Source of the DNA: Fluviicola sp.
GTDB taxonomy: Bacteria > Bacteroidota > Bacteroidia > Flavobacteriales_D > Crocinitomicaceae
Direction of reading: 5' to 3'
Assembly: GCA_002734085.1 (NCBI GenBank)
Contig: NVXV01000008.1
Span: 1 to 64,000 of the forward strand
Length of the DNA: 64,000 nucleotides
In this document: in pieces, positions 52,940-61,523 of the stretch
Numbering within the stretch: the first letter of the stretch is position 1
Layout of the letters: each line of letters opens with the position of its first letter
Program-made: the position numbers and the translations under genes
The notes under the pieces: model-generated
What the model saw: only the letters and a program-made list of their open reading frames with translations
Database searches by the model: none
Told to the model about the DNA's origin: nothing

Positions 52940-53167
52940 TTAAATCGTAGTTATTCTTGGTCTATTATCCCAATCGTAATCGTCTGCATTTATTAATTCA
53001 GCAAAAAGAAAAGTATCTTCAAGCTTATTTCCATCTTTATCTATCCATCGACACTTTAATTCAAAAGTTTCATCATCACTACCAATAACAATCATTTTAA
53101 TCTTCGTGTTAGATTTGTGATATACAGATGTACCAATTTTAAAATCCTCAAATTTGTATTCTTTCAT
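52940..53167 (-). CDS. YodC-like (DUF2158) small protein in a two-gene cassette
   Basis: 75 residues resembling DUF2158: FKIGTSVYHKSNTKIKMIV, then LKCRWIDKDGNKLEDTF, the usual spacing of VRLKSGGPxMTV and CxWF in the family. It lies 12 bp after the TIR-protein gene and shares its cassette. A link between the two proteins (for example sensor or inhibitor) is suggested only by this pairing. The stop lies 3 bp from the R'' box. Confidence 0.65.
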   Translation of the reverse strand: MKEYKFEDFKIGTSVYHKSNTKIKMIVIGSDDETFELKCRWIDKDGNKLEDTFLFAELINADDYDWDNRPRITTI

Positions 53168-53179
53168 TATTCCTATGGT

Positions 53180-54061
53180 TTATAATAATTTATTTGCGTC
53201 TACGGCATATCCAGCCGAGTCTAATTCTTTAACCAATCTAAACTTCCAAGTATCACTGTCATCGAGTGGGTTGTATAGAATGCCTAGTAAGTCACTTGGT
53301 AGTTCAACACCACTCTCATATAGAGGGAAAACTCTATTTCTGCCTAATCTGCCAATAAAATACCCCATTTCAAGAAGTACATTCTGCCTAGCTCTATATT
53401 TGTCCTCCTCCTCTGATTTAACTCTCCCTAAGTCATCAGCCGTTAATAAAATAATTGCAAATCCAACATCGGCATGTAATTCAAATTTTTCAATAATTGT
53501 TTGTCCTTCATTAGGTTGTTCAGCTAATATGATAGGATCAAGGTCGAGTTTTTCTAATGTCCGAGCAACGTTTAATTTAGTTCTTTCATCATGTCCGTGA
53601 ACAATGAAAATTTTATTTTTATTAGATATCTCTTTAGATGTCCCCTTAGATTTTGTTTTTGGTTTGGCGCTTGGTACAGAACTTTTTAATAAATCCGATT
53701 TAGCCAGAAGTTTTTTTAGGTTCGAAACTTTATTTTTGACTGCTTCTTTGAAATTAATGAGTTTGGAATTTGGCGTTTGGGCTCTTTTGGTGAAGCCGAT
53801 AAACATTGTGCATTTATCGTATCTATCCCTGTACTCATTATGTTCATTATTGAATGATTGTTTTAAATATTCAGAGTTGTAATCATCCCATAAATTATAG
53901 TCTTCTCTATTTTGTGAGAATTCGGATTCACTTCTTACTTGTGCAGCGAGTATTTTTTCACCTAGTTTTATTCTCGATTGAAGCTCTTTTTTAAAATCAT
54001 CTACTGAAATAATCAACTCTGTTGGAGGTGGTGCTTTATACTCTGTATTTCTTTTTGCCAT
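53180..54061 (-). CDS. TIR-domain nucleotide-binding-type protein (putative antiphage effector) in a cassette
   Basis: 293 residues. The C-terminal half (about residue 148 on) is the TIR-like domain of the CAP12/Pycsar type: KIFIVHGHDERTKLNVARTL, PIILAEQPNEGQTIIEKFE, VGFAIILLTADDLGR and RARQNVLLEMGYFIGRLGRN, which contains the candidate catalytic Glu. Family members cleave NAD+ in CBASS and Pycsar immunity. The N-terminal half is helical and unrecognised. No cyclase gene is adjacent, so the trigger is unknown. Confidence 0.82.
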   Translation of the reverse strand: MAKRNTEYKAPPPTELIISVDDFKKELQSRIKLGEKILAAQVRSESEFSQNREDYNLWDDYNSEYLKQSFNNEHNEYRDRYDKCTMFIGFTKRAQTPNSKLINFKEAVKNKVSNLKKLLAKSDLLKSSVPSAKPKTKSKGTSKEISNKNKIFIVHGHDERTKLNVARTLEKLDLDPIILAEQPNEGQTIIEKFELHADVGFAIILLTADDLGRVKSEEEDKYRARQNVLLEMGYFIGRLGRNRVFPLYESGVELPSDLLGILYNPLDDSDTWKFRLVKELDSAGYAVDANKLL

Positions 54062-54084
54062 ATTTAAGTCTGGTTATTAATGAC

Positions 54085-54165
54085 ACATAACTTGTTTATA
54101 TACACCACAAAAGTAATCATATCCGCAACCTGTCTCCGGATATAAACACCTTTTGTCCGTATTAT
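54085..54165 (-). repeat. attC-like site 10 (5' edge of array 2)
   Basis: R' box GTTATGT (54091-54085, minus). Arms CACAAAAG (54106-54113) with CTTTTGTC (54150-54157), and ATATCCG (54119-54125) with CGGATAT (54137-54143), form a two-part stem. TTGTTTATATACACCACAAAA resembles site 6. From 54166 to the next gene nothing is seen except AT-rich DNA. Confidence 0.5.
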
Positions 54166-54353
54166 TGAATAAAAATAGACATTTTAAAGTAAAAAGACCT
54201 ACAATCTTAGGATAACTAAACAAACAAGATTCGAAAAATAATCGAAATGTGAGGCAATAGGGGAGTGCAACTAAATCTTTATCCGATAATAGTCGTTTAC
54301 AAGTAATTGTACTTAAAATATTTTCAGGAAAATGGAATCATAAGCCGAAAAAA

Positions 54354-55304
54354 TCAATTCATTTCTTTCATCAAAACCTTATACAATTCAACCATTGCCT
54401 CAATATCCTCAATAAAAACTTTCTCATCTGGTGAATGCACATTGTCTTCGGGCGCACCAATAAAACACCAATCAAAGGGTAGGTCTGTGTTTTGAAGCAT
54501 TGTTCCATCGCTACCTCCTGCAGATTCAACTTCTAGCTGAAACTTGACGTTGTTTTTTCTGGCAATTTCAATGATTTTATTCAAATAGCTTTTTCTGGGA
54601 ACACCTTTATCTCGCATTGAAATAGCAACACCGCCAGCATGTTGAATGCCATCGGTAACCCAGGTGATATCTGATATCAATGCTTGGTGTATTTTGTATT
54701 TATCGTATAAGAATCGGCCTAAAAAACCTACTGAACCCCCACCATGCTCTTCGTATGTAGAAAAGGCAATGGCTCCATTTTCAAGTGTTTCAGCTACTTG
54801 TAATGCATTCCAAACACCTAAGCGATTGTCTAAATAGGGACTCTGAACATATTTGTCGTTGATTCTAAAGTTGGGTTTGAATGTGAGATTTGTTCCACGG
54901 TCTATTTCTCGGTCAAAGACGTATTTCAATATATTGTCACCAGACTCGTCTTCGATAACCATTAATTCTGTTTCAATTTCACCTTGACTGTCAGAACCTA
55001 CGAGTTGCATTCCATCAATAGCGCGGGGACCACCAATGCGAATGAGGTCTTTGTTATATCCTGTTGTATATCCAATCGTGTCAATGTGGGCAAAAATAGC
55101 GGTTTTTGGTTTTCCAAAAACGAGTACGAGTGCATCTTGAAAGCCTTCTCCATAAAACAATTCTGGTTTTACTTTCCAGCTATCCTGATTCTTTTCAATG
55201 TACTCTAATATAAAATCCCGGATCAATTCTTCATCACCTGAAGCACCGTGAACTTTTATTAAATCTTCTAATAATTCAAATTTAGTATGTGCCAATTTTT
55301 TCAA
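54354..55304 (-). CDS. M42-family glutamyl aminopeptidase-like metallopeptidase
   Basis: A 316-residue di-metal aminopeptidase. The metal ligands can be placed: FAHIDTIGY (His), SPYLDNRLGVWNAL (bridging Asp), FSTYEEHGGGSVG (catalytic Glu and ligand Glu), LISDITWVTDG (Asp) and EDNVHSPDEKV (His). It trims N-terminal residues from peptides in the cytoplasm. Its 5' end overlaps the 3' end of the IMPACT-family gene by 23 bp. Confidence 0.88.
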   Translation of the reverse strand: MKKLAHTKFELLEDLIKVHGASGDEELIRDFILEYIEKNQDSWKVKPELFYGEGFQDALVLVFGKPKTAIFAHIDTIGYTTGYNKDLIRIGGPRAIDGMQLVGSDSQGEIETELMVIEDESGDNILKYVFDREIDRGTNLTFKPNFRINDKYVQSPYLDNRLGVWNALQVAETLENGAIAFSTYEEHGGGSVGFLGRFLYDKYKIHQALISDITWVTDGIQHAGGVAISMRDKGVPRKSYLNKIIEIARKNNVKFQLEVESAGGSDGTMLQNTDLPFDWCFIGAPEDNVHSPDEKVFIEDIEAMVELYKVLMKEMN

Positions 55305-55896
55305 TTTTTAATCCGTTAAATTTTTCCAGTTGTTCTAATAATACTTCGGTAAACTCAATATTAACAGCTATACGAAGATAGCACCTGGTTTCAAACACTT
55401 GTTTTTTTATATCCGCCTGACTTTCTTTAACGACATTCATAATTAAGGGCATTTCGTCGTAATCAAAATTTAAATTAAAACGGTCTTTAACCGTTTGCGT
55501 AATGATTTTACCTGACTCAATCGCTTCTTTTGCTCCTGTGCGGTATGCGTTAATCAAGCCGCCAACCCCCAGTTTCGTTCCACCGTAGTAACGAACGACG
55601 CCAATTAGAACATTAGTAAGGTCATAAGACTGAATTTGCCCTAAAATAGGAGCGCCAGCGCTATTACTTGGTTCTCCGTCGTCGTTTGCTCGGTATACGT
55701 CTTTTAAAATTCCAAAACGATACGCATAACAAAGGTGCCTCGCTTGATGATGCTCATTTTTCCAAAGTGCCAAAAGTTCTTTCGACTCTTCTTCATCTTC
55801 ACAAGGAGCAGCGATTCCAATAAATTTAGACCCTTTCTCTTTGTACTGACCTGTTGAAGTTCCTTTAAGCGTTCTATATGTTTTTGGTGTGTCCAG
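55282..55896 (-). CDS. IMPACT/YigZ family protein with a non-standard start codon
   Basis: A standard-start reading begins at a TTG (55773, MALWKNEHHQ), but the conserved N-terminus continues in frame upstream: TYRTLKGTSTGQYKEKGSKF, then IGIAAPCEDEEESKELL. Between the upstream stop (55951-55953) and 55773 there is no ATG, GTG or TTG. CTG at 55896 or ATT at 55899 are the only plausible starts. A -7 box TACATTTG (55920-55913) sits just before. The core has HHQARHLCYAYR, NDDGEPSNSAGAPILGQI and RYYGGTKLGVGGLINAYR. The function is unknown; relatives bind RNA or ribosomes. Confidence 0.8.
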   Translation of the reverse strand: MDTPKTYRTLKGTSTGQYKEKGSKFIGIAAPCEDEEESKELLALWKNEHHQARHLCYAYRFGILKDVYRANDDGEPSNSAGAPILGQIQSYDLTNVLIGVVRYYGGTKLGVGGLINAYRTGAKEAIESGKIITQTVKDRFNLNFDYDEMPLIMNVVKESQADIKKQVFETRCYLRIAVNIEFTEVLLEQLEKFNGLKIEKIGTY

Positions 55897-56053
55897 AATT
55901 TTTAATTTTCCACAAATGTATTTATATTGCGAGATATATGAAATAAGCCATTAAGATAAATTCAAACAAACTCAGATAATTATAGTATGGTGATTCCATA
56001 TCCTGTCTCGAAAATTACGTCGGGGTGACATTTTAAAAATAAGCTAAGAACAT

Positions 56054-56572
56054 ATGAAACAGTTGAATACATTTATACTTGGATTGCTAATAGTAGCCTT
56101 AATTTTCTCTTGTAAAGATGAGCAGTCTTGCTCAGATGGAGTTTATTCTCCAGAAGAGGAGGAGTTAGATTGTGGAGGTGTTTGTCCACCTTGTCCTTCA
56201 GAGGATCCAAATCCATATTCTCCTATTTTACTCTGTAAAGTAAATGATTCTGCGGTTATCTTTCATGATTATATATTGAATAAGAATCCAGAGTGGATTT
56301 TAAATTTCTCAAATGATTCGCTTAACGTGTCTTTAAATTTCGGTGCGGGAGATTCATTGGGGGCGAGAGATATTAATCCCGTTAATTCTGGAGCGAGCAC
56401 AGCGACTGAAACTTACTCAACACTCGTAAATGGGACTGTTCTTTTTTCTGAAATCAATCACACAGACAATAGACTCTCAGGCTTTTTTGAAGCAAAGTTC
56501 CTCTCAAACAGCGACCCCAATGATACTTTGATTCTCACAAATGGAGATTTTGAAGATATTCTTTGGGAGTAG
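56054..56572 (+). CDS. Hypothetical lipoprotein with Cys motif
   Basis: 172 residues. The lipoprotein signal MKQLNTFILGLLIVALIFSC is followed by CSDGVYSPEEEELDCGGVCPPC, the short Cys motif (DCGGxCPPC) found near the N-terminus of many Bacteroidota surface lipoproteins. The remaining 130 residues are beta-rich and unrecognised. It converges on trmD, with palindrome copy 3 between them. Confidence 0.7.
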   Translation: MKQLNTFILGLLIVALIFSCKDEQSCSDGVYSPEEEELDCGGVCPPCPSEDPNPYSPILLCKVNDSAVIFHDYILNKNPEWILNFSNDSLNVSLNFGAGDSLGARDINPVNSGASTATETYSTLVNGTVLFSEINHTDNRLSGFFEAKFLSNSDPNDTLILTNGDFEDILWE

Positions 56573-56580
56573 GGATAAGG

Positions 56581-56634
56581 TGAATAAATTCATGTAGGGA
56601 CGCAAGGCCGTGCGTCCCTACATGAATTTATTCA
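56581..56634. repeat. Dispersed palindrome, copy 3
   Basis: The core 56594-56621 has left half GTAGGGACGCAAGG (one mismatch to the perfect palindrome). It is extended by perfect 13-bp arms TGAATAAATTCAT / ATGAATTTATTCA to 54 bp. The right arm contains the last codons and TAA stop of trmD, and the left arm is their mirror image. Confidence 0.9.
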
Positions 56635-57305
56635 TCCAACAAATCAGGCCGTCTCTCTTTCGTCCTCTCATAAGCCGTCTGATCCCTATACTCTTCAATC
56701 TTTTTAAAGTCTCCAGAAAGTAAAACATCGGGTACTTTTAACCCTTTGTATTCTGCGGGGCGTGTATAAACGGGTGGAGAGAGTAAATTATCTTGAAAAC
56801 AGTCTGTTAAAGCTGAAGTTTCATCGTTGAGTACACCTGGAATCAGTCGTACAATACTATCAACAAAAACAGCTGCACCTAATTCCCCACCAGAAAGCAC
56901 ATAGGAGCCAATGGAGATTTCTTTAGTGATATAGAGTTGTCTTACGCGTTCATCCACTCCTTTGTAGTGTCCACAGAGAATAATAACGTTATTCAGTAAG
57001 CTCAGTGAGTTAGCCATTTTTTGATCCAGGATGTCCCCATCTGGTGTCATGTAAATAATTTCGTCGTAATCACGTTCTGATTTTAACTTATCGATACAAT
57101 CTGCGATGGGTTGAATGGTCATCACCATTCCAGCACCGCCGCCATATTGGTAGTCATCTACATTTTTTTGCTTGTTCGTGGAGTAGTCGCGAATATTGTG
57201 CACGTTAATTTCTACTAGTCCTTTGTCTTTAGCTCTTTGAAGTATAGAATGGTTGAATGGACTTTCTAATAACTTCGGTACAACTGTGAGTATATCTATT
57301 CGCAT
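56628..57305 (-). CDS. trmD: tRNA (guanine37-N1)-methyltransferase
   Basis: A 225-residue SPOUT methyltransferase that makes m1G37. Motifs are [46 protein letters not shown] and the trefoil-knot SAM site [25 protein letters not shown] box (57317-57310, minus) lies 5 bp before the ATG, so the mRNA may be leaderless. Its 3' end is embedded in a palindromic repeat. Confidence 0.95.
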   Translation of the reverse strand: MRIDILTVVPKLLESPFNHSILQRAKDKGLVEINVHNIRDYSTNKQKNVDDYQYGGGAGMVMTIQPIADCIDKLKSERDYDEIIYMTPDGDILDQKMANSLSLLNNVIILCGHYKGVDERVRQLYITKEISIGSYVLSGGELGAAVFVDSIVRLIPGVLNDETSALTDCFQDNLLSPPVYTRPAEYKGLKVPDVLLSGDFKKIEEYRDQTAYERTKERRPDLLDE

Positions 57306-57352
57306 AGTGCAAATTTAAAATGAATCTTTAGATTTGTATTAAAATTCTCAAT

Positions 57353-59077
57353 ATGAAAAGTATTCTTTTTGTTTTAGGTATATGTTTTCTAAGCGTAAGC
57401 CTGTCTTTTGGTCAGTTTGATACGGAAAAACTAATGAATAGTAATTATTCTCCCACTTATGAAGAAATGATAACGTTTTATAAGGATTTGGCAGACAGAA
57501 ACGAAGATATTTTGTTGCTAAATATGGGTGAATCGGATTATGGTCTGCCGATTTATATGTGCTTGTTAAATGTGCCTAGCGATTCTACAAAAGCTATAGA
57601 GAAGGCGAGAAGTAACACAACCGTATTGATAAATAATGCTATTCATCCAGGTGAACCTTGCGGTGTAAATGCAAGTATGCAAGTAGCAAACATCTTTGCC
57701 AACGTATTAATTGAGAAAAGAAAAGAGTTTTACCCTGTAACTGCAATCATAACGGGGTACAATGTAGGAGGTATGAAAAATCGTGGCTCGCATAGTCGTG
57801 CGAATCAGGTAGGACCAGAGGAACATGGTTTTCGAGGAAATGCCCAAAACTTAGATTTGAATCGTGACTTTATTAAGATGGATAGTAAGAATATGTTCAC
57901 TTTTGCTACGATTTTTCAAGCTTTAGATCCGGATATTTTTATTGATACTCATACAAGTAATGGTGCAGATTACCAATATACGCTAACCTATATTGCACCG
58001 ATTAAAGAAAAGCTGGCTCCTTCAATAAAATCAGTCATTTATGACGAAATGTTGCCTAAATTGCATGAAAGTCTTCCTAAAAAATGGGGTTATGACTTGA
58101 TGACGTATGTTAACTTAAAAGGAAGAACTTTAGATGAGGGAATTGTAGATTACAATGCTACACCTCGTTACTCTATGGGGTATGCTGATCTATTCAATAC
58201 CATTAGTTTTACTACGGAGACACACATGTTAAAGCCATTTGAATCACGTGTTCAATCGACGTATGCATTTTTAACTGAAGTTATTGATTATGCGATGGGG
58301 AATTCTAAAACTATTGAAAACGCGAGGAAAGAAGCTTTTGAATTTGATTTAAACCGAAAACATATTCCTACAAATTTTGAAAGAGACACAGTAGCTGATA
58401 GTATCTTATTTAAAGGTTATGAATGGGATTATGTGGAGAGTAAGTTGACAGTGGATAAAAGACTCAAATATTATCAAGACAAACCATTTGAGAAGTATCT
58501 TCCACACTATACACATTTTCATCCTACTGATACACTCCATATTCCTAACTATTTTATTGTTCAGCGGCAAGAGGAGGATGTTATCGCACGTCTTAGGGCG
58601 AATGGCGTTATTATGACTAAGTTAAAAGGTGATACAACGGTGCTCACAAATAATTTTAGAGTTTTAGATTTCTCAACGTCTTCTGGTCCTTACGAAGGGC
58701 ATTATTTGCATTCCAAAGCAAAAGTGATAAGTGAAGTTGATTCTTTACAGCTAAAAAAAGGCGATATTCTTGTATCAACAAATCAGGTTAAGAGAAACTT
58801 TATTGTACACGTATTATCTCCCCAGTATAGAGATAGTTATTTCGCATGGAATCTCTTTGATAGTTATTTACAGCAGAAAGAGTATTTTTCACCTTATGTT
58901 TTTGAGGAAATTGCAATCGAGTTATTAGCCAACGATTTGGAATTGAAAAAGAAGTACCAGGCTAAATTTGAAGTAGAACCGAAAGTATCAAGATGGGAAC
59001 AACTCTATTTTATCTACAAACACTCACCCTATTACGAACCGACGCATAATGTTTTACCCATCTATTTTATAGATTAA
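57353..59077 (+). CDS. M14 family zinc carboxypeptidase, secreted
   Basis: 574 residues with signal peptide (MKSILFVLGICFLSVSLSFGQ). The zinc motif is NAIHPGEPCGVNAS (HxxE), the third ligand probably lies in IDTHTSNGADYQY, and NLDLNRDFIKMD and FTTETHML follow in the usual order for M14 domains. The C-terminal 250 residues form an added domain typical of Bacteroidota M14 proteins. It likely trims peptides or peptidoglycan in the periplasm. The stop overlaps the convergent amidohydrolase gene by 4 bp. Confidence 0.88.
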   Translation: MKSILFVLGICFLSVSLSFGQFDTEKLMNSNYSPTYEEMITFYKDLADRNEDILLLNMGESDYGLPIYMCLLNVPSDSTKAIEKARSNTTVLINNAIHPGEPCGVNASMQVANIFANVLIEKRKEFYPVTAIITGYNVGGMKNRGSHSRANQVGPEEHGFRGNAQNLDLNRDFIKMDSKNMFTFATIFQALDPDIFIDTHTSNGADYQYTLTYIAPIKEKLAPSIKSVIYDEMLPKLHESLPKKWGYDLMTYVNLKGRTLDEGIVDYNATPRYSMGYADLFNTISFTTETHMLKPFESRVQSTYAFLTEVIDYAMGNSKTIENARKEAFEFDLNRKHIPTNFERDTVADSILFKGYEWDYVESKLTVDKRLKYYQDKPFEKYLPHYTHFHPTDTLHIPNYFIVQRQEEDVIARLRANGVIMTKLKGDTTVLTNNFRVLDFSTSSGPYEGHYLHSKAKVISEVDSLQLKKGDILVSTNQVKRNFIVHVLSPQYRDSYFAWNLFDSYLQQKEYFSPYVFEEIAIELLANDLELKKKYQAKFEVEPKVSRWEQLYFIYKHSPYYEPTHNVLPIYFID

Positions 59078-60699
59078 TATTCCATGCTAAAAACAATTTC
59101 ACCGTTGATCATTGTCATGAAAGCGTAATTCGGTAAATACTCTTTAGTTACTTCTAATTTGTGATCGAGTATCGTTAATGTCGCTTTTTTGCCTTTTTCT
59201 AACGTTCCAACATTACTCTCTTCAAAGCAGCCGAATGCTGACCAAAGTGTCATAGCTTTAAGAGTTGTTGTCAAATCAACTGATTCATCAACTAAAAACC
59301 CATCTATGGGCTCATTATCCGTGTTTTTTCTATTGACAGCTGCGTGAATTGTAGCAAAAGGGTTGTAAGATTCCACAGGAAAATCTGTTCCGAATAGAAT
59401 CATCCCATTTTCCTGCTGAAGTGAACGGTAAGCATAAGCCCCCTTAAGTCGGCTTGCTCCAATATGATCTTCAGCCCATCGGTAATCTGTAGTTGCATGT
59501 GTCGGTTGTACAGAAGGAATAGCTCCAGTAGTACCAAAATATTTAAAATCATCTTCGTGTACGACTTGTGCATGTTCGATTCTCCAACGGTGGTCTGGAG
59601 TGTCTTTCATTAGTGTGTCAATTGCATGGAGCATTATTCGATTTGCTGAGTCACCAATACAATGACTATTGACTTGATAATTCAACGATTTTGCAGTATT
59701 CAAAACCTGTTTAATGTCAGAAATGGACTCCAATAAAATACCGTGTGTTAATGAATCTGAATATGGAGAAAGCATGCAAGCACCGTGAGATCCCAGGGAA
59801 CCATCAACTAATAATTTAAAACTTCGAACGGATAGTGAATTGTTTTTGTAGTGTCCATTCTTTTCAGCGAATGCTACGTTTTCATCTGTTGGAAACAACA
59901 TGGCATATGTGTTTAACTTTAATTGATTTGATTTAGCAAGTGCATCAAAAAGCTTGAATTCTTTCTGTTTTAAACCTGCTTCATGCACATGCGTGATTCC
60001 GAGTGCAAACAAGTCGTTTTGAATCTTTAGAATGGCCTCTTTTAAATCTTTATCACCAGGTTGGGGAATTTTATCATTGATCAGGTCAATTGCATTATCT
60101 AAAATAATACCTGTTAATTTCCCATCTTGCTTTACAATTACACCTCCCTCGACAAAAGTAGTGTCTGTAATCCCTACGAAGTCAATCATTGCCTGATTAA
60201 TAAGCATGGCGTGACCATCAACTCTAGTTAGAGCAATGGGGATATTTGGAAACAGTTTGTTTAATTGAGTATTATCTGGGAGGTTTTTTACACCCCATAA
60301 ACTGTGATCCCAACCACGACCGATAATAAATTTTCGATTGTTTTCCTTTTGAAATTTCTCCAATTGGGATAGCATCGCCGAATATGACCGAACACCAGTT
60401 AAATCAGCATTCTGCATTTGTTTAGCAAGACTCATGATATGTCCATGTGCATCGTGAAAGCCTGGAAATATATCTTTTTGTTCAGCATTTATTACGTTGT
60501 CAGCGCTGTACCCGTTAAGAATTTCGCGTTCTGGCCCCACTTGAACGATTTCACCATCTTTGATAGCTATTGCTTCGTGAATCGTCATTTTGTCATCCAT
60601 TACGTGAATTTGAGCATTGTGGACTATGATGTCTACATGTTCACCTTTATAGCAAGAGGCTAAGAGAAATATTACACTAATAAAACTTAATATTCGCAT
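59074..60699 (-). CDS. YtcJ-like amidohydrolase lipoprotein
   Basis: 541 residues with lipoprotein signal MRILSFISVIFLLASC. The metal-dependent hydrolase features are FPGFHDAHGHIMSLA (HxH), HVHEAGLK, the later His in WRIEHAQVVHEDDF, and GTDFPVESYNPF (Asp). It is of the amidohydrolase 3 family, whose substrates vary and cannot be told here. A lipoprotein anchor implies a periplasmic or surface location. Confidence 0.88.
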   Translation of the reverse strand: MRILSFISVIFLLASCYKGEHVDIIVHNAQIHVMDDKMTIHEAIAIKDGEIVQVGPEREILNGYSADNVINAEQKDIFPGFHDAHGHIMSLAKQMQNADLTGVRSYSAMLSQLEKFQKENNRKFIIGRGWDHSLWGVKNLPDNTQLNKLFPNIPIALTRVDGHAMLINQAMIDFVGITDTTFVEGGVIVKQDGKLTGIILDNAIDLINDKIPQPGDKDLKEAILKIQNDLFALGITHVHEAGLKQKEFKLFDALAKSNQLKLNTYAMLFPTDENVAFAEKNGHYKNNSLSVRSFKLLVDGSLGSHGACMLSPYSDSLTHGILLESISDIKQVLNTAKSLNYQVNSHCIGDSANRIMLHAIDTLMKDTPDHRWRIEHAQVVHEDDFKYFGTTGAIPSVQPTHATTDYRWAEDHIGASRLKGAYAYRSLQQENGMILFGTDFPVESYNPFATIHAAVNRKNTDNEPIDGFLVDESVDLTTTLKAMTLWSAFGCFEESNVGTLEKGKKATLTILDHKLEVTKEYLPNYAFMTMINGEIVFSMEY

Positions 60700-60887
60700 A
60701 CTTGAATTTTATTCAAAACTACATAAATTTATAATTCCGTGTTAAGTGAACTCAAAGTATATTGTTGGTTTTTATATCTAATCAGCTGTATTTTAAAAAC
60801 ATAAAAATTAAAATTTTAAAATATTGTGAATTTTTAAAATTTATCTTAATTTCGTGAGCTGCAAAGCATATATTGATTGGTTAACCT

Positions 60888-61463
60888 ATGAACTACAAAA
60901 AAATACTTTTAATTAAAGAGGGGGTTAAAATATTCGGAAAAAAAGGATTCGAGGATTTTAGACCAGCACGATTAGAAAAACAAGCAGGGATTCGAAAAGG
61001 TACTTTTTTTGAGTTTTTTGATACAACAGAAAAATTTGCGAAAGAGTGCTGTTTATTCACCGTCGATAAGCTTTTAAAATCCAATACAGAGTATATTTCT
61101 AAGTTGGAAAAAGAACTCTCGTTTGATGAAATAAGTAAGGAAGTCTGGTTTAACACTATTGCTTGGTGGCTAAATGAAAATGAGGCGTTTCATTTCTTTC
61201 AAAAGTTCAAAAACACTAAGTATTATTTAGAAGATCCCGAGTTTGTATTAGAAGTCTCTCAACCATACCTTGATTTCATTAAAATTGGTCAAAATAATGG
61301 GTTTATAAAGTCTATGCCTCCAGACTTTTTGTATGAAATAGCTTCAAATCAAATATTAACTACAGTTCAATATATTCAGGATCATCCTAAATTAATTTCG
61401 GACAAGGAATTTTTAGCTATATCGTTTGAAACACTTTGGGACTCTATAAAAGTTAGGGAATAA
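60888..61463 (+). CDS. TetR-family-like transcriptional regulator
   Basis: 191 residues. The N-terminal helix-turn-helix reads LIKEGVKIFGKKGFEDFRPA and EKQAGIRKGTFFEFFDTTEKF, the TetR arrangement with KGTFFEFF in place of the usual KGTLYYHF. The C-terminal ligand domain is helical and aromatic-rich. It stands 44 bp upstream of the SLC13 transporter in the same direction, so that gene is a candidate target. Confidence 0.82.
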   Translation: MNYKKILLIKEGVKIFGKKGFEDFRPARLEKQAGIRKGTFFEFFDTTEKFAKECCLFTVDKLLKSNTEYISKLEKELSFDEISKEVWFNTIAWWLNENEAFHFFQKFKNTKYYLEDPEFVLEVSQPYLDFIKIGQNNGFIKSMPPDFLYEIASNQILTTVQYIQDHPKLISDKEFLAISFETLWDSIKVRE

Positions 61464-61511
61464 TTTCTGCAGAAATTGAAATCATTTTGCAATAAGTTGA
61501 ATTTGCTTTGT

Positions 61512-61519
61512 ATGTTTGC
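61512..61519 (+). promoter_or_regulatory. -7 promoter element of the SLC13 gene
   Basis: TATGTTTG is an exact TAnnTTTG match 4 bp before the ATG at 61524, with a TTG at 61486-61488 (23-bp spacing). The ATG at 61508 lies upstream of this box and cannot be the start if the promoter is used. Confidence 0.5.
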
Positions 61520-61523
61520 CAAA

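Larger units (their letters stand above)
51200..54170 (-). mobile_element. Integron-like gene cassette array 2
   Basis: Two cassettes, again on the minus strand: a TlpA-like protein (51365-52750) and a two-gene unit (52940-54061). The second is framed by GTTATGTGTC in exact inverted orientation (52930-52939 and 54082-54091). The sites share sequence with array 1: site 8 has the 38-bp hairpin of sites 1 and 3, site 9 resembles site 2, and site 10 resembles site 6. No integrase is present. Confidence 0.62.

Noticed and set aside
54166-54353. A further cassette gene upstream of the TIR cassette
   Set aside because: No ORF of credible length or start in this stretch, so it is left as flanking DNA.
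61508-61523. Upstream ATG giving the SLC13 protein five extra residues
   Set aside because: It lies before a consensus -7 promoter box at 61512-61519, so it would not be in the transcript.
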